Positions 11,455-23,453 of a DNA stretch of 64,000 bases are shown one piece after another. How positions within the stretch are numbered: the first letter of the stretch is position 1; each line of letters opens with the position of its first letter. Source of the DNA: Trichoplax adhaerens (Eukaryota > Placozoa > Uniplacotomia > Trichoplacea > Trichoplacidae); assembly GCF_000150275.1 (NCBI RefSeq), contig NW_002060945.1, positions 6,845,751 to 6,909,750 on the forward strand. The letters are read 5' to 3'. Position numbers and translations under genes: made by a program. The notes under the pieces are model-generated. The model had not been told where the DNA came from. It made no database searches and saw nothing but the letters and a program-made list of their open reading frames with translations.

Positions 11455-13198
11455 ATGGCTACCAAACGAATTACACAAGAAACTTTTGACGCCGTAGTCA
11501 AGGAAAATATAGATGATTTCGAGATGGATGCGGAAGAGGCTGTAGAGGATGCTATTAAACAGTTTGAATCTCAAGGAGTCAATTTAAGTAATATTATTAA
11601 ACAAGCAGCAACAGCATCCGATGATCAACAATCTGGATCTGAAGCTCGTCATCCTATTTTAACTGCACTACAACGTATACAAGATAGCTTAAATAATCAA
11701 CTGCAAGAAAAGAATGATGAAAAATTGCAAGATGCTTGCAAATTATTTCAAGAGCAATCATGCCAAGGGGCTGCTTATCGAAATGTTGCCGCAGCTAACG
11801 GCGCTTATTCGATCATGTATAAACTTTGCCAAAGTGTAATCAACAATCCTTCCAGCCTTTCGATAGCCTTGCGTACCATGGCTTCACTTATCGATGGCCA
11901 ACCAGATTTAATGGATAATGTTGGCATTCAATTAATTATGGAAATTTTAAAGATGCACTTCAATGATTCGTTAATACAGCAAACCGGAATCAACGTTGTT
12001 CGCCTTGCGTGTATTATGCATGAAAGCAATCGTCAAAAATTTGTTAGCTGTGACTTAATTGAACACTTAATTTCGGTTTTACGTCATTTTACGGCTCAAA
12101 TTGCTGTCATTAAAGAAGCATGTTCAACACTCCGTACGTTAACTTTAGATGACGATATAAGAGTGCCCTTTGGCAAGGCTCACGAACATGCTAAAATGAT
12201 AGCTAGTGAATGTAATGGTCTTGAACTCTTAATCGAAGTCATTAAGTTACATTACCAAGATACAACCATCTATTGTGAAATTTGCTCTACAATTGCTAAA
12301 TTAGCGGTTAGGAATGAATATTGCCAACAAGTTGTTGATTTAGGCGGATTAAAATTGGTAACACAAGCCCTAGCAGAAAGAATGGATGAATCGGTAGGTG
12401 CTAACTAATCGATAGCTTACTCGTATTAGTCCGGAGTTGGCTGTGATGTGCAGTACGGTAACACTAGTAGCAAGGAATTCCGATGGAATAAAGTAATCGT
12501 TCTATGATGATAATACTGTAGAATTTTTATATCGTCTACAGTATATACTATATGAAGTATCTCGCAGTATTGTATATAGACTCTATTATGTTACTCTGAT
12601 AAATTGATTATTGAACTAAATACTGTAGATGATTGCCGCAAGATCATGTTTTCTACTTCGTGCAATCTCTGGCAATGACGATGTCAAGATCGCAATAGTA
12701 AATTCTAGCTGCGTATCGTTAATAATAGCCGCTATGGATAGGCATCCTAAACATATGCATATTGCAGAGCAAGCCTGTGCAGTTTTCGCATCACTTGCAT
12801 TGAGACATCCGCAACACTGTGCAGAGATTATATCATGTGGTGGTGCTGATTTCATTTTAAAAGCTATGAAAATTCATGAAGATGTAGAAAGCGTACAGGT
12901 TAATATAAATAAAAAATTCTTCTCTTGTCGCATATGTCCTATTGCTATTTGAAAAAAATAAGCTTCATGTGCTCTTGATTTCACACGATAGAAACAAGGA
13001 TGCTTAGCTATTCGTAACATAGTGGCAAGATCTAGGGAATATTGCAATACTTTTCTAGAAGCTGGAGCTGAAGCCATTATCCGACAAGCCAGACGAAAGC
13101 ATAAAAGTTGTGACGATGAGGCGAAAGCGGCATTGCGAGATTTAGAATGTGCGGTACAATTAAAGGAATTATGGACTGGATTGCCAACTAATGGATAA
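11455..13198 (+). CDS. ARMC6: armadillo repeat-containing protein 6, 3 exons
   Basis: ARMC6 is an armadillo-repeat scaffold protein of unclear biochemical role, conserved in animals. Exons: 11455-12393, 12629-12898, 12992-13198, all in phase 0, encoding 471 residues against about 500 in vertebrates. The start MATKRITQETFDAVVKEN aligns with the vertebrate N-terminus. ARM-like blocks follow: DACKLFQEQ...NGAY, LASLxDGQPDLMD-type, LRHFTAQIAVIKEACSTLRTL, RAISGNDDVK and ALRHPQHCAEIISCGGADF. The C-terminus is LRDLECAVQLKELWTG, where the family ends. Donors are GTAGGT and GTTAAT. The exon 2 acceptor at 12628 joins ERMDES to MIAARSCFLLRAISG. This is an intact, ordinary copy. Confidence 0.95.
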
Positions 13199-14915
13199 TT
13201 GAATATCTTGGCCAACTCTAATTTCCATACAAATAGCGACGTTTCCTTTTTCGTAAATAGCATATCTCGCATAGTTTTATTGCCACCAAAAAATATTTAA
13301 TATATAGTGTATCAGTACTGTAAAATCTTTTTTTAGATCTTTGCATATAAGTACCTTAATTATAGCTATCGTTTGTAAAATTTAAATGGTTATCAATCTA
13401 CGGAGGTAATGAACGACTTCAATTCTTACACTTTTACCTATGAAAACATTTCTACGGTAATCTTGGCAATCTAAATTATAACTTCAATAGCCCTTCTCGA
13501 GTTTACCTATCCGAGTGTTATTGTATATAGCTAGAAATAGTTCCTTTTATTGACTCTTGAATTTGTAATGATATACTATATGTGGAACATAAAGGTATAT
13601 TTGTTTTATTATCAAGTGCGGATAAAATTTTCGTTCCAACATGGATAATTGCTTTCCAGTATAGTGTTACAGAATAGTGTTGACAGTATGTTAAAATTTA
13701 GTCCTGTATACGCGAAAATTTTCGTAGATCGCAAATTGCAGGCATTAATTATTCAATTTGTATATTGCATAATTTATGCTTCCAATAATTCAGTAGAATT
13801 TAAGATTATTGTTAGTAATAGAAATCTACTGTAATCTAGAATAATTGATTTATCTGTAAAAATAAAATTTCAGCGTTAACAAATACTGAGTTTATTTAAA
13901 TTTTGCAAATCGAGTAATAATTTGCTTTATAAATCCTGTACAAGAGTCTATTAATTCATAGAAAAACAATGCCTATTTTGCGTATTGACATGCGTACATT
14001 CAAATGACGGTTTCTAGCATGCTGACGTGGATATACGAGTATGTGATGAATTATTCCCGTTGAAATTATTTATTGTATAAATAATTACACAATCAAGCAT
14101 CAGTATATAACGCTGGTAGTTCTTGTAGGAAAACGACTTAAAACCAATCATCCTATTCGCCCATATATTATAACAATATATGGATATGGTATAATACTGT
14201 ATATCGGTAAATATTTATATAAATAAGACGAGAAAGAGTTTGAGCCATAGAACACTTCTTTGGCTATAATGGGTAACAAATTAGCTCTTGTCGTAATCAG
14301 GGCGATTAGGAAGTATTTCATTAGAATAATCATAGCCTGAATATTCAATCATCAGGTTTGTTAATGATTAGTTCTCCTTCTATTTAGGTCATGCTTGTAC
14401 GCATAAACGATCATCCCATAAAGTGTACACGTACAAATAAATTACTACATGCATACGCGCATATACATCGGGAATTATTAAAAAAATATGCTATATACGC
14501 GTATGTGTACAAATAAACGCTACAGTATACAATCATGCCAACTGCTTCGATGAAGGCTTCGTTTTCAGTGCGCAATCTGCATAATGGAGGGAACATGATC
14601 TTCCCCTATAATAGTGCAGTATAAATACAATCTTATTATCCAGATGCCCATCTTTTTTCTCTTTTACCACAGATTTCAATTGTCAAGGTTTTGGTATGGC
14701 ATTGCACATTGAATCATAATAAAGTAACTATAATAACAGTGCATTTACGAGAAGAGCACAAGAAGCACATTCCACTAGGAATAGTTGATTATAGACGTTT
14801 GAAAATTGGCGTGCTATGAAGTGAACTGTTATATTTTGTTATGGCAAAGTACTTCGTTATAATTATTAAAAGTCACATTAGACGATGGCTAACCTTAGTC
14901 AAAGGAGCAGTTTAT
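13199..14915. other. intergenic between convergent ARMC6 and PARP16
   Basis: This AT-rich spacer contains the 3' UTRs of both genes. I see no coding homology or structured RNA. A small frame at 14885 (+, 34 codons) overlaps the last PARP16 exon on the other strand and is probably chance. Confidence 0.35.
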
Positions 14916-16775
14916 CTAATATCGGACAATATTACGCTTGGATGAAAAGCCAATCCAAATTAATGCAACAAAATACATTGATAAAATAACGATGAAGATG
15001 TATCTAACGTAGAAAGGTCGGGCTACAGTACATCGGCCATTGCTGTAAATGACAGAATATTTAATTTAGTCGAATTTCCTTCACTAAAAGAATGAAATCA
15101 TGTAAATGCAAATGTATACAACTTGCCTTGGACTACTTGCAGCGGGATAAATTAATAAAAATTTGACCTTTAAGCAATCGTTATCCTGAACTATCACATA
15201 TTTTTCAGTACCACTCCTACGTCACACAGTAAGCAGCAATCACAATTTACATTTAATACTTGACTAAATCTTTTGATGTATAATTTACAAATAAAATAAC
15301 TCTAAATAGTCTCCACCAAATTTAAACAGCAATTACTTATTTTGATTTGCAAGAATTCGAGGATGCTTTATAACTTCACAAACAGCAACACATGAGATAG
15401 ATTTGGCAATCATGCTTTTATCCCATGTAGAACCGGTCGTAGAGAAATTTAAGGAAACATCCAAATCAGTTGATAAATAAGTTCCTTCACCAAATAATGA
15501 TCTCTATCGCATAAGAATGGCAACTTTATTAATATTGATAGACAGTAGGATCAGCGATATCTCATACAAAAAGTTACAGTTCTTTTTTTACTTCTGATCG
15601 TGACTCGTATACAAATTGCAATTTCAACTTACATTATTTAAATGTGATAAAAGACCAACATGTAGAATGGAGAAGAAATTTTCGACACCACTGCCATGAA
15701 ATCCATAAAAAGAACCATACTGGCTCTTAAGTTCGTCAAAACGACTGCTAGAACTTTTTCCTTTATAGATTATATCAAAAATTAAGCTAGGGCGGGTACC
15801 ATTACGAAAGCCAGTTGCGGTTAGAAGCTCTTCCAACTGGGCAGTACGAATATACGAGCCAATAAGAAAAGAATTATACGTATATAATTATCAAATAATT
15901 ATTAACGGCTAAAACATAGATAGCATCGCCCAGTTATACATATCATGCACTGCTAGTAAGGACTGCTTATAGAGAATTCTTCTTGATTTACGGTAAATAT
16001 TGTACAGTATTTTGGTAAGGATATGACTAACCTTAGTATTGGGTAAGATCTTTAGGTGTACGAAAGTGCTATCTTCAACTAGTAGCCATTCTAAAAGCTC
16101 AATAGAATGAGCCGATAGACGAGTTTCTTCCTGAAGTAGTTCGCCAATGCCTGGGATTTGACGAAATGATTCTCTCTACATTTATGAAGATGTAGTATAC
16201 GTACTTTAGTTTAGCAAATGTTGATCTTACATTTTACAAATGTCATAACATGAACGAGGCAGAAAGTTACTAGTGGATAATGCGATTTTGTTGATAATTA
16301 ATTATTATCTTACGTACTCTACTTGTATTGAAGTGATTAACTTATCCTTTTATACGAATTTGCAGGTCATTAAATCTTAAGAGGTAAAGTATTGTTGTAC
16401 GTGGTAAGCGATCACTATTAATGTCATCAGTGTCTCTGACTTCAAATCAGCCTATTGAGATTTGCTACCCCATTCAAGGCTTGAAATAATTTGTTGCGAC
16501 TACAATATTTTGCGTTGATTAAAACTAATTTTATTGTTGTAATAACTGCAAGTATTTAAATGTAGTCTGTAATAGGATAAGTAGTAGAGTGATTACAATT
16601 CCGTACTTACCAATGAATCGATCTGTTTCTCCCCAAACCTGATGTAAGTTTGTGGGAAAGGACGTAAAACGCTGTCAAAACGAAAACTTCTTAATGCTGC
16701 ACTAAAAAGACTGATCTTGAGGTCAGTAGCCAATCTGTCTCTCTCAATGGTCAAGCGTAACTTAGTCCTCAACAT
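14916..16775 (-). CDS. PARP16: PARP16, ER tail-anchored mono-ADP-ribosyltransferase, 6 exons
   Basis: PARP16 mono-ADP-ribosylates ER stress sensors and other proteins at the ER membrane. Exons in transcript order: 16775-16611, 16175-16032, 15836-15633, 15503-15337, 15216-15127, 15042-14916, giving about 298 residues. The N-terminal helical region has LKISLFSAALRSF and DSVLRPFPQTYIRFG. The catalytic domain shows the H-Y-Y class residues: FHGSGVENFFSILHVGL (His), LFGEGTYLSTDLDVSL (Tyr) and KYVIVQDNDCLKVKFLLIY (Tyr). The last exon encodes a C-terminal transmembrane helix (RYIFIVILSMYFVALIWIGF) and a short basic tail, the expected ER anchor. Intron 5 uses a GC donor (AG|GCAAGT at 15126). A nearby GT donor would shift the frame and lose the anchor. 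An upstream TTG-initiated extension exists, but the ATG at 16775 fits the family. Confidence 0.93.
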
Positions 16776-16889
16776 GTCGTCGTTATTGCATTTGTAGATC
16801 AAATTCAAGGAGACTACTAGGTTTGTTGTTCATACTCCAAATATATCGATCGAGGAGATTTACAAGGGCATTTCTCTCTCTTTTCTCTC

Positions 16890-17144
16890 CTACACTGATT
16901 GAAATGCTTTTAATCTACAACGATACCTTTCAATGCTCTCTAAATCCTCTAGATAATTGTAATTTGTTAACAAACGCGATAAAAGAACTAGACTGAGCTG
17001 ATAGTATTTGACAGATCGATTAAATTGCTCGTTCAATATTATTGCTGTGTTTACTACTGTAGTTGGACACTGATAAAATCTCTTTTCCTCCACTATGATA
17101 CTTGTGAGTCTGCTAAGTGCTAAATAATACTGGAGATCATCTGT
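16890..17144 (-). CDS. open segment upstream of PARP16, unrecognised (possible exon)
   Basis: An open frame of about 84 codons without an ATG runs between a stop at 17145-17147 and a stop at 16890-16892. It lies 115 bp upstream of the PARP16 start on the same strand. It looks protein-like: TSIIVEEKRFYQCPTTV, ILNEQFNRSVKYYQLSL and YNYLEDLESIERYRCRLKAF would form amphipathic helices. An AG acceptor context precedes it (CTCCAG at about 17135). It could be the last exon of an unseen gene or part of the PARP16 leader. I recognise no family. Confidence 0.3.
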   Translation of the reverse strand, partial: TDDLQYYLALSRLTSIIVEEKRFYQCPTTVVNTAIILNEQFNRSVKYYQLSLVLLSRLLTNYNYLEDLESIERYRCRLKAFQSV

Positions 17145-18130
17145 TCACACAACTGATAAAAACAGCCAAACTTATCGAAAATACAGTAGAGCAGTTTTAG
17201 AAGGTTAGATAATAATATTGATTAGCTAATTGAAGCTGATAAGATTTCTCCTTATCTATTTCTACCCTATATTAAGCACTTTGAAATCAACTCAGTACTC
17301 AAGATAATCAGTTAATACAATCGATCAAAACAACTAGAGTGAAGTTATCAGAGATAGAGTAATTTCGATAATTTCAGATAGCATTTGCTGTGGAATTGTC
17401 AATAAATCATCATTGAAAGTTGTTGCTGAATAGCATCGTCAGGCAGTCCGTTCAGTAAAAGCTTTGCAAACATCTAGTCTGCTAGGACAATCTTTTATAT
17501 ATATTGTACGTATACTGAAACAAAAGTATCACGAGCAGGGTGTAGGACTCGTTTTGAGTAGAAGTGTTACTATTCTGGCACAGAGCAGACTGAGACTGAT
17601 AGAATGCTATAGCAAAAACTCTCATCACCAAGTTTTACTATGGGCATATTGCTGGCCTAAAGTATATACCATACTCTAGTCCAGTTGTGCACTGGCACTG
17701 GATGTTACCACATCATGATATGACATTATATTGCTACAATTCATACCAGGCACTTTGCATTTTTAATTTCTTTCCCTTGTTCATACACTACGATAGAAAA
17801 GGTGTTTACTTTATACTTTATTATACTGTATAGAGCCATTTGCTACTAGTAACTCCGGAGCAAAGGTTGGTCGAGCTAACTCCTAATACAACTCGTGTTT
17901 CCAATTACAGCATTTTCTATAGTATGCTTTTACGATTATAGCACTGTTCTATACTGTACAGAACTATAGAGTCTATAGACACATTGGTAGGCTACACCAC
18001 TCCACTATTGTTGCTGTACTAGCCGGCGAGTAAAGCTGTTAACACATCTTGTCTACCATCAAAATCGAGGAGCAATTCGTTTATTGACTATAATTTATCT
18101 GCTATATCATCAGCCAAGCACGCAAAAGCA

Positions 18131-18346
18131 ATGATTCGAGCTCCAATAAGGTTAAACTTTGGTCAGGTCATTTTTGCTATGGTCCTTGGTGTAGTCAGTG
18201 GAATCTACATCTTTAAACCGATGCTTCAACAGCAGCTTCTGAATGAATTAACTGAAAAAGAATTAAACCAAAGTCATCAAGATCGCAAAAACAACGAGCC
18301 CAAGCAATCAGCACTGACTGATGTAAAACAAGATGAGGAAGTGTAA
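18131..18346 (+). CDS. PIGBOS1: PIGBOS1-like mitochondrial microprotein, 71 aa
   Basis: Residues 8-27 read LNFGQVIFAMVLGVVSGIYI and continue FKPMLQQQL. This matches the pattern of vertebrate PIGBOS1: F-x-Q, hydrophobic, FA-x-VLG, G-[IV]-YIF-[QK]-P, then a charged helix. In humans PIGBOS1 is a 54-aa mitochondrial outer-membrane protein that contacts ER CLCC1 and tunes the unfolded protein response. Here there is one N-terminal transmembrane segment (about residues 10-28), then a hydrophilic, glutamine-, lysine- and glutamate-rich tail about 17 residues longer than the human one. It is a single exon with an ATG start. The name refers to PIGB's opposite strand in mammals; here PIGB is 14 kb away on the same strand. 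Confidence rests on a short motif. Confidence 0.68.
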   Translation: MIRAPIRLNFGQVIFAMVLGVVSGIYIFKPMLQQQLLNELTEKELNQSHQDRKNNEPKQSALTDVKQDEEV

Positions 18347-18351
18347 TAGCA

Positions 18352-18558
18352 ATGATTTCAGTAGATGAGATGCGGTTAACAAATGTTAAGGATATTATTG
18401 CTTTTAAATGCTTATTGATTGAGCACATAACGCAAATATTGTACAGCCGGCTGCATGGAAAAGAAGAAACTAACAAAGTAGATTATGGTGTGCTTCTGCC
18501 TTCCACTGTGCAAAATTGTACGGATCTTTATGTAATGGTCAATACATACCTAGCATGA
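18352..18558 (+). CDS. hypothetical 68-aa ORF directly downstream of PIGBOS1-like ORF
   Basis: The ATG at 18352 lies 5 bp after the PIGBOS1-like stop codon. The frame has a helical, hydrophobic middle (VKDIIAFKCLLIEHITQIL) and a C-terminal half with LLPSTVQNCTDLYVMVN. I recognise no family. The tight spacing would be natural for a dicistronic message. It could equally be 3' UTR with a chance reading frame. Confidence 0.3.
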   Translation: MISVDEMRLTNVKDIIAFKCLLIEHITQILYSRLHGKEETNKVDYGVLLPSTVQNCTDLYVMVNTYLA

Positions 18559-19625
18559 TGTGTGCTTAACCAGCTAATGGCAACTGACATTTTAATCCAG
18601 ACAGGAAGAAATTAAGATTTTAAAGATTATAGAATGTTATAGTGTAATGTACGAGTCTAAATATCTGCAGCAAAAACAAACGTGCGTGCAGCATAAAACA
18701 CTGGTGTGCAGTCGAGATTGCATCAAGACCAAAGCTTGATTAATCATCTATTTGCAAGTACAGTATGGGGCTATACGGAGCACTTGTAATAAGAGACTAA
18801 TTTTAAGTATTTTACCTTACGTAGTATACAGTATATCTTCAACTTTTCATGCTAGTGGTTAGCGATTCCATTCCTACTTATTTAACTAGTCTTTGTCATT
18901 GCATAATCATAATAACTGCCTACTCAATGCCATGAACTTCTAGATCTCTAAGTCCATGTCAATGAATAGTAATGCGTAGTGCAGTAATTTTATATTCCGT
19001 GTCAATAGAAGATTTTAAATTGGAGCTAAAGCAATTTTGGAAATTATGACATCTCAGTTTAGAAAATCAAGCTTGACCTTAATATGTGTCTCTGATGGAT
19101 CGTGATTACGATCTCGCTTGTCTTGGCATTCGATATTCATAGTTTTACTAGTTTTGGCAATCTTGTTATCAATGTTATTTTATTCAGATCTCACTTTACT
19201 TCAATATACATTTCGTTATTTATTATGGGATGCAAAAGGTCTAATTATTCTCTTGCAGTGTCAACCTGCTCGAAATTGTCCTACCGTACGAGCATATTGT
19301 ATGTTGCAGTGTGAAATGCAGTCATATGCATTAGATGGTATGTTATCATAGCCATTGCATAAAGCATAGTGTCGAATAGATGATAGAACTATACTTACTA
19401 TCAGCGTTGTTCACAATTAAATGTTTAATGTTATGCTAAAATGGCCTAATCATAACATAATGTTATAAAATCTTATATATAGTGTACAAACATGAACTAC
19501 TAGATGCTAGTCCACGGTACAAGTCAGTACATTGTAGGCCATAACAAACGCCATATAGCTACAGGACGCAGGCAGAAGGATATAAGAATGAATTATGGAT
19601 AATAATGATGTGCTGGTATTGGAAA
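18559..19625. other. intergenic, nothing firm
   Basis: This AT-rich DNA lies between the small ORFs and the start of the segmental duplication. An open stretch at 19118-19351 (+) starts with TTG and encodes a hydrophobic segment, but it has no homology or clear splice context. Confidence 0.3.
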
Positions 19626-20089
19626 GCAAATAAAATTTGATGATAAAAGATTTTATTAATTATACACCATGATATAATAAATGAATAAAAACGTGTATTA
19701 TCATGCAATCTTGACATTTGCTTACAACAAATTGTGCTGGAGATTGCAAATTATGGTTATTATACAGTCATTTTGAAGATGTTGGGCTTAAAATGCAAGT
19801 GCAAGTAAGGTATCCTGGATGAGATACAAGATATTCTTACCTGAACCTTATCACCTAAACTTTTTAAAATTATAAAATGATCAAAGCCCGTATTTCAATT
19901 ACAGTTAACCTTATACGGAAGACAAAGAGCCATAGTTTCATAGTGATGTACCAAGACAAAGTAAATCATGACCTAAACCTTACATATATTTAAGACATTA
20001 CAGTGCTATCAAGAGTTAAGGGAATACTTTAATATTATCGATGATATAATAAGCAAATCCTTCAAAGTAAAACAATTGCAAGCTATCTC

Positions 20090-20990
20090 TCAGCCAATTA
20101 ATAGTAGAATATGATTTCTTCGTTTGTCGATCAGAATACAGTATATTCTCATGCTTGTTAACCACAGCGAATTCATTCGAAACCAATAATTGGATAACTT
20201 AGAGCTCTTTTGAACCGCATCATTCTTATTTATCTTTTCATCTACTACCTGCTTCTTTTCATACATCCGAGCTAACCGAGCGTTATCAGTATGTCTATTG
20301 GCAGGAATAAAGTTTTAGATGGTTCTAGTTGAATATTGTTTTATTATTTTTCTTTTCATCTGTTAACACATTTGTAGTATTTTTACTCTTTCCCATTAGC
20401 CTACCTAACCTAAATGTATCCTCATACCCATTCCTTTTTCAGGAAATGGATTCTCTATTCCTTTTGAATCTACTTGCGTCCCATCTCCTTTCTTTCTACC
20501 CACTACTCAACTCGCCGTTTTCTTGCTCTTTTCGGATATCCATATCAATCAAGATTGATCGGTATGTTTCTTTTCAGTTCAAAAAATCCCTAGATAATGC
20601 GTCTTTCTTGTGGATCTTATCTAGATCGATCTTCTTTCACTTTTACCAGTATGTCTATTTTCAGAGGTTGAATGCTTCAATAATTGGATATCCTTTTGGA
20701 TCGCCTCTATCGCTTGTCCTTCCATTTATTTATTACTCAGCTCCATGGACTACTAGATGCACCTAGTAGTCCATGCCAGTTTATTATATTCTTACTCTTT
20801 CCAGACATCCATGTTAACAAGGTCTTTGCAGCGTATCCAGTTGTCCGAAATCCGCTATTAGAACATTCGGAGTTATTTTTGGTTCCTTTTTTGTTGTTTT
20901 CCTTTCTGCCTGTTACCTAATTCATAAAATTCTTGCTTGTTCCAGTTATCTACTCTAGCCAAGACTTATTAACACATCTACGGATTGCAG
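20090..20990 (-). pseudogene. decayed 3' coding region of copy-A membrane-protein gene
   Basis: This stretch aligns with codons for the C-terminal half of the copy-B protein (24575-25440). It has stops (for example the LEW codon block reads TAG), frameshifts and an insertion of about 45 bp near 20430-20475. It lies downstream of the premature stop of gene A and is no longer translated as the original protein. A long open frame on the + strand here (20329-20766) is only the antisense shadow of this relic. Confidence 0.7.
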
Positions 20991-21170
20991 TAAAATGAAT
21001 CGACATTCTACTGTATTATATCAATGTAGCCATACGTATAAAATTATACGTTATAATATAGATGTAATAACAGATGCATTTATTCTGTTCCGTCAGACAG
21101 TAGAATCCTCTTCTATATCTCTGTAGCCTTCTACCTGTATACTGTGTTCTCATTTTCTGATAGACCTGCT

Positions 21171-23453
21171 TCATATTCTCCTATCACCCTTATCATTTGT
21201 CGTTACCGTTTGTTTCTTTAAAAGTTTCTTACACAGACTACGCTGTATACTATGTACAGAACCTTCAACTTTAGCCTGAATAAGTAGTTTACTTACCTCT
21301 TCAGTTAGCTTAGATAATTCATTGTTCATGAATGCAACCCACTGTTGAGTGGCAAGGTTGTATTTAGTCTTATTGTAATAATTTGTGTCTGTAAATCCTT
21401 GCAAAAGTGCGCTGCACTTGTTTAATGGGTCATGGCTAACTTCATGTCTTAGACATTCCAAGTATTTTTTTGTATTAGAAATTAACTCAGATAAATGTTT
21501 CTGTAAAAGTAACTTACTAGCAACACCATTATCACTCGGTTTGTCCATGTTATGGGTGTCGTTTTCGCATTTTAATGACGTCTTATTAGCAACAATATGC
21601 TTAGAAGATCCTTGAAGCATAGGAAACACAATCATGATATATATACCAAATAAGCAGACAATCACAGCTACAATAATGTAGCTTGAAGGTGCTAGTAACA
21701 TTTTCTTGTGCTCAGCGGTAACGACTTTTTTATTTTGATTGATTGATTCAGTTAGAGCAGACTTGCTAGAAACAATACCACTCGATTCCGTTATTTCGCT
21801 ATCATACAAAAAATCAGAACCTGCCTCCTTTACATCCGGTTCGATCTGGTTACTTAATGTTATATCATTATCGGTAGATAATTCTACAGCCTCGTCTGGT
21901 TGAACGATAATCGTAGACCCATTCTCGGATTTATTATTAGAAATTGCAAAAGCTTCGATTTGACGGCATTGCATATCTTGGTCTACATCGGCGAGGGTAC
22001 CGCTATCCACTAAGCAATAACTACCTGCATCACTGATTATAGCGTCAGCTTTATTATCAGCGTCGAGTATAGTATTCATGATATCGCCGTTGAAAATATT
22101 GCGCCCATCTAAACTACTATGACTTTTCAAGACAATATAGTCACTTGTATCTAATGATGTATCCACGTCCGAATCAACTTGGCCCTAATAAAAATTAAAA
22201 TTAGAATACTTAGCGTCATTATCGTTTAGTAATTTACACTATGTTTACACGTCAAAATCTAAAGTACAGTACATATACGCGTATAGTTTAACACATAATC
22301 CGCAAAGTAACGGAGAAATGATCAGAGGGTTTTAAAATAAAACAGACAAGCAATCATAACCACTGAAATTAGGAACGTGGCAAGCTCTTGTCAGCCAAAA
22401 CTGAAGTAAAATTGATATCAAGATCAAAGTAATAATTAATTATTATTGGAGATGATGATCAATCGCTGAATTTATTTGTAAGGCAATTTTAACTATCAAT
22501 CGGATGAGAGAGATATCGCTATCCATGATAATAATGTACTGTACAATGTACGCGTCCTTTTTAACTGATCATAATCATCAATAAGTTTTAACATATAAAA
22601 TGACTAGCTAGAAAGAGAAGCAATTTGATTTCTCCAAGTCATTGCTACTGTTTACTGACAAGCGGATCAGACGGTAATATCATCCACGATATACATACAG
22701 TAGGTCATTTTCTGGCATTGAGATTTTCCCTTGACTAATATCATTACATTTAGCCAGAGGAGGATCTCACCATTGCAATACCAAACATGTCCTTGTTACA
22801 GATCATGAACGTGCTATGGTACAAAATAATTCAGCTAGAAAGGAGAAGTGATTTGATCTTTTCATTCCTGACAAACAGATCGCATTATTATGACTGTGGT
22901 CACTGTGATGACTGTAAATAACATTTCTACCATACTTAAGAAGGAAAACTTAACGACTGATTCCTAATAACCTGACAATGAAACTACGTACTGTCATAAT
23001 TATTAATATACTAATAGAACCCACGCTTGTTATACTTCGAGTATTGCATTATATCCGCTGTCATGAAAACTAATTTGATCTCGCCGCGCGCCATGGCTGA
23101 CAAACAGAGTACATACCATAAAATTGTATCAATTCTTATTAATTACAATCGGTAAAAAGTAAAGGTTTAAAGCAGTTAATCTCGATAATAGGACAATAAA
23201 CTACATAAAGTAGATCTTTACGGAATCATTTCGATCTCCAGTTCTATCCTTCATTATGCCTAGGTAATCGACTACCACCCGCATGGTTAATTCAAAAAGT
23301 ATATAATCATTATTCAACTATACTGGATTGGAAACTGGACGTTAGGCGTGAAATTAGGTTTTACGCTTCTTTACAACATCAATAAACCCTAACAAAACCT
23401 ACAAAATTGTTGCCGTCTTCCTTTAGGATCCTCAGATCGGAGGTAGCATTCAT
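21171..23453 (-). CDS. unrecognised single-pass membrane protein, truncated paralogue A
   Basis: Two exons, 23453-23403 (17 codons, MNATSDLRILKEDGNNF) and 22184-21171, encode about 354 residues. Both exons have a counterpart in gene B, which supports the short first exon. The order is: an acidic Ser/Asp-rich N-terminal region with repeated D-S-x-x-x motifs, one transmembrane helix (SSYIIVAVIVCLFGIYIMIV), then a helical region with KYLECLRHEV, LNKCSALLQGF and NYYNKTKYNLATQQWV. The last 30 residues (from GSVHSIQ) come from an insertion of about 275 bp absent from copy B, which brings an early stop. I recognise no family. Two or three conserved cysteines after the helix suggest an extracellular or lumenal domain. 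The protein may still be functional. Confidence 0.7.

Noticed and set aside
14885-14989. Short + strand ORF beginning MANLSQRSS
   Set aside because: It overlaps the PARP16 C-terminal exon on the opposite strand and shows no homology.
19118-19351. Hydrophobic 77-codon frame that might be a membrane-protein exon
   Set aside because: TTG start, no homology, and no matching neighbouring exon.
20329-20766. 145-codon open frame on the + strand
   Set aside because: It begins with TTG and lies antisense to the decayed 3' part of gene A. Its hydrophobic product is the complement of the Lys/Ser-rich coding strand.
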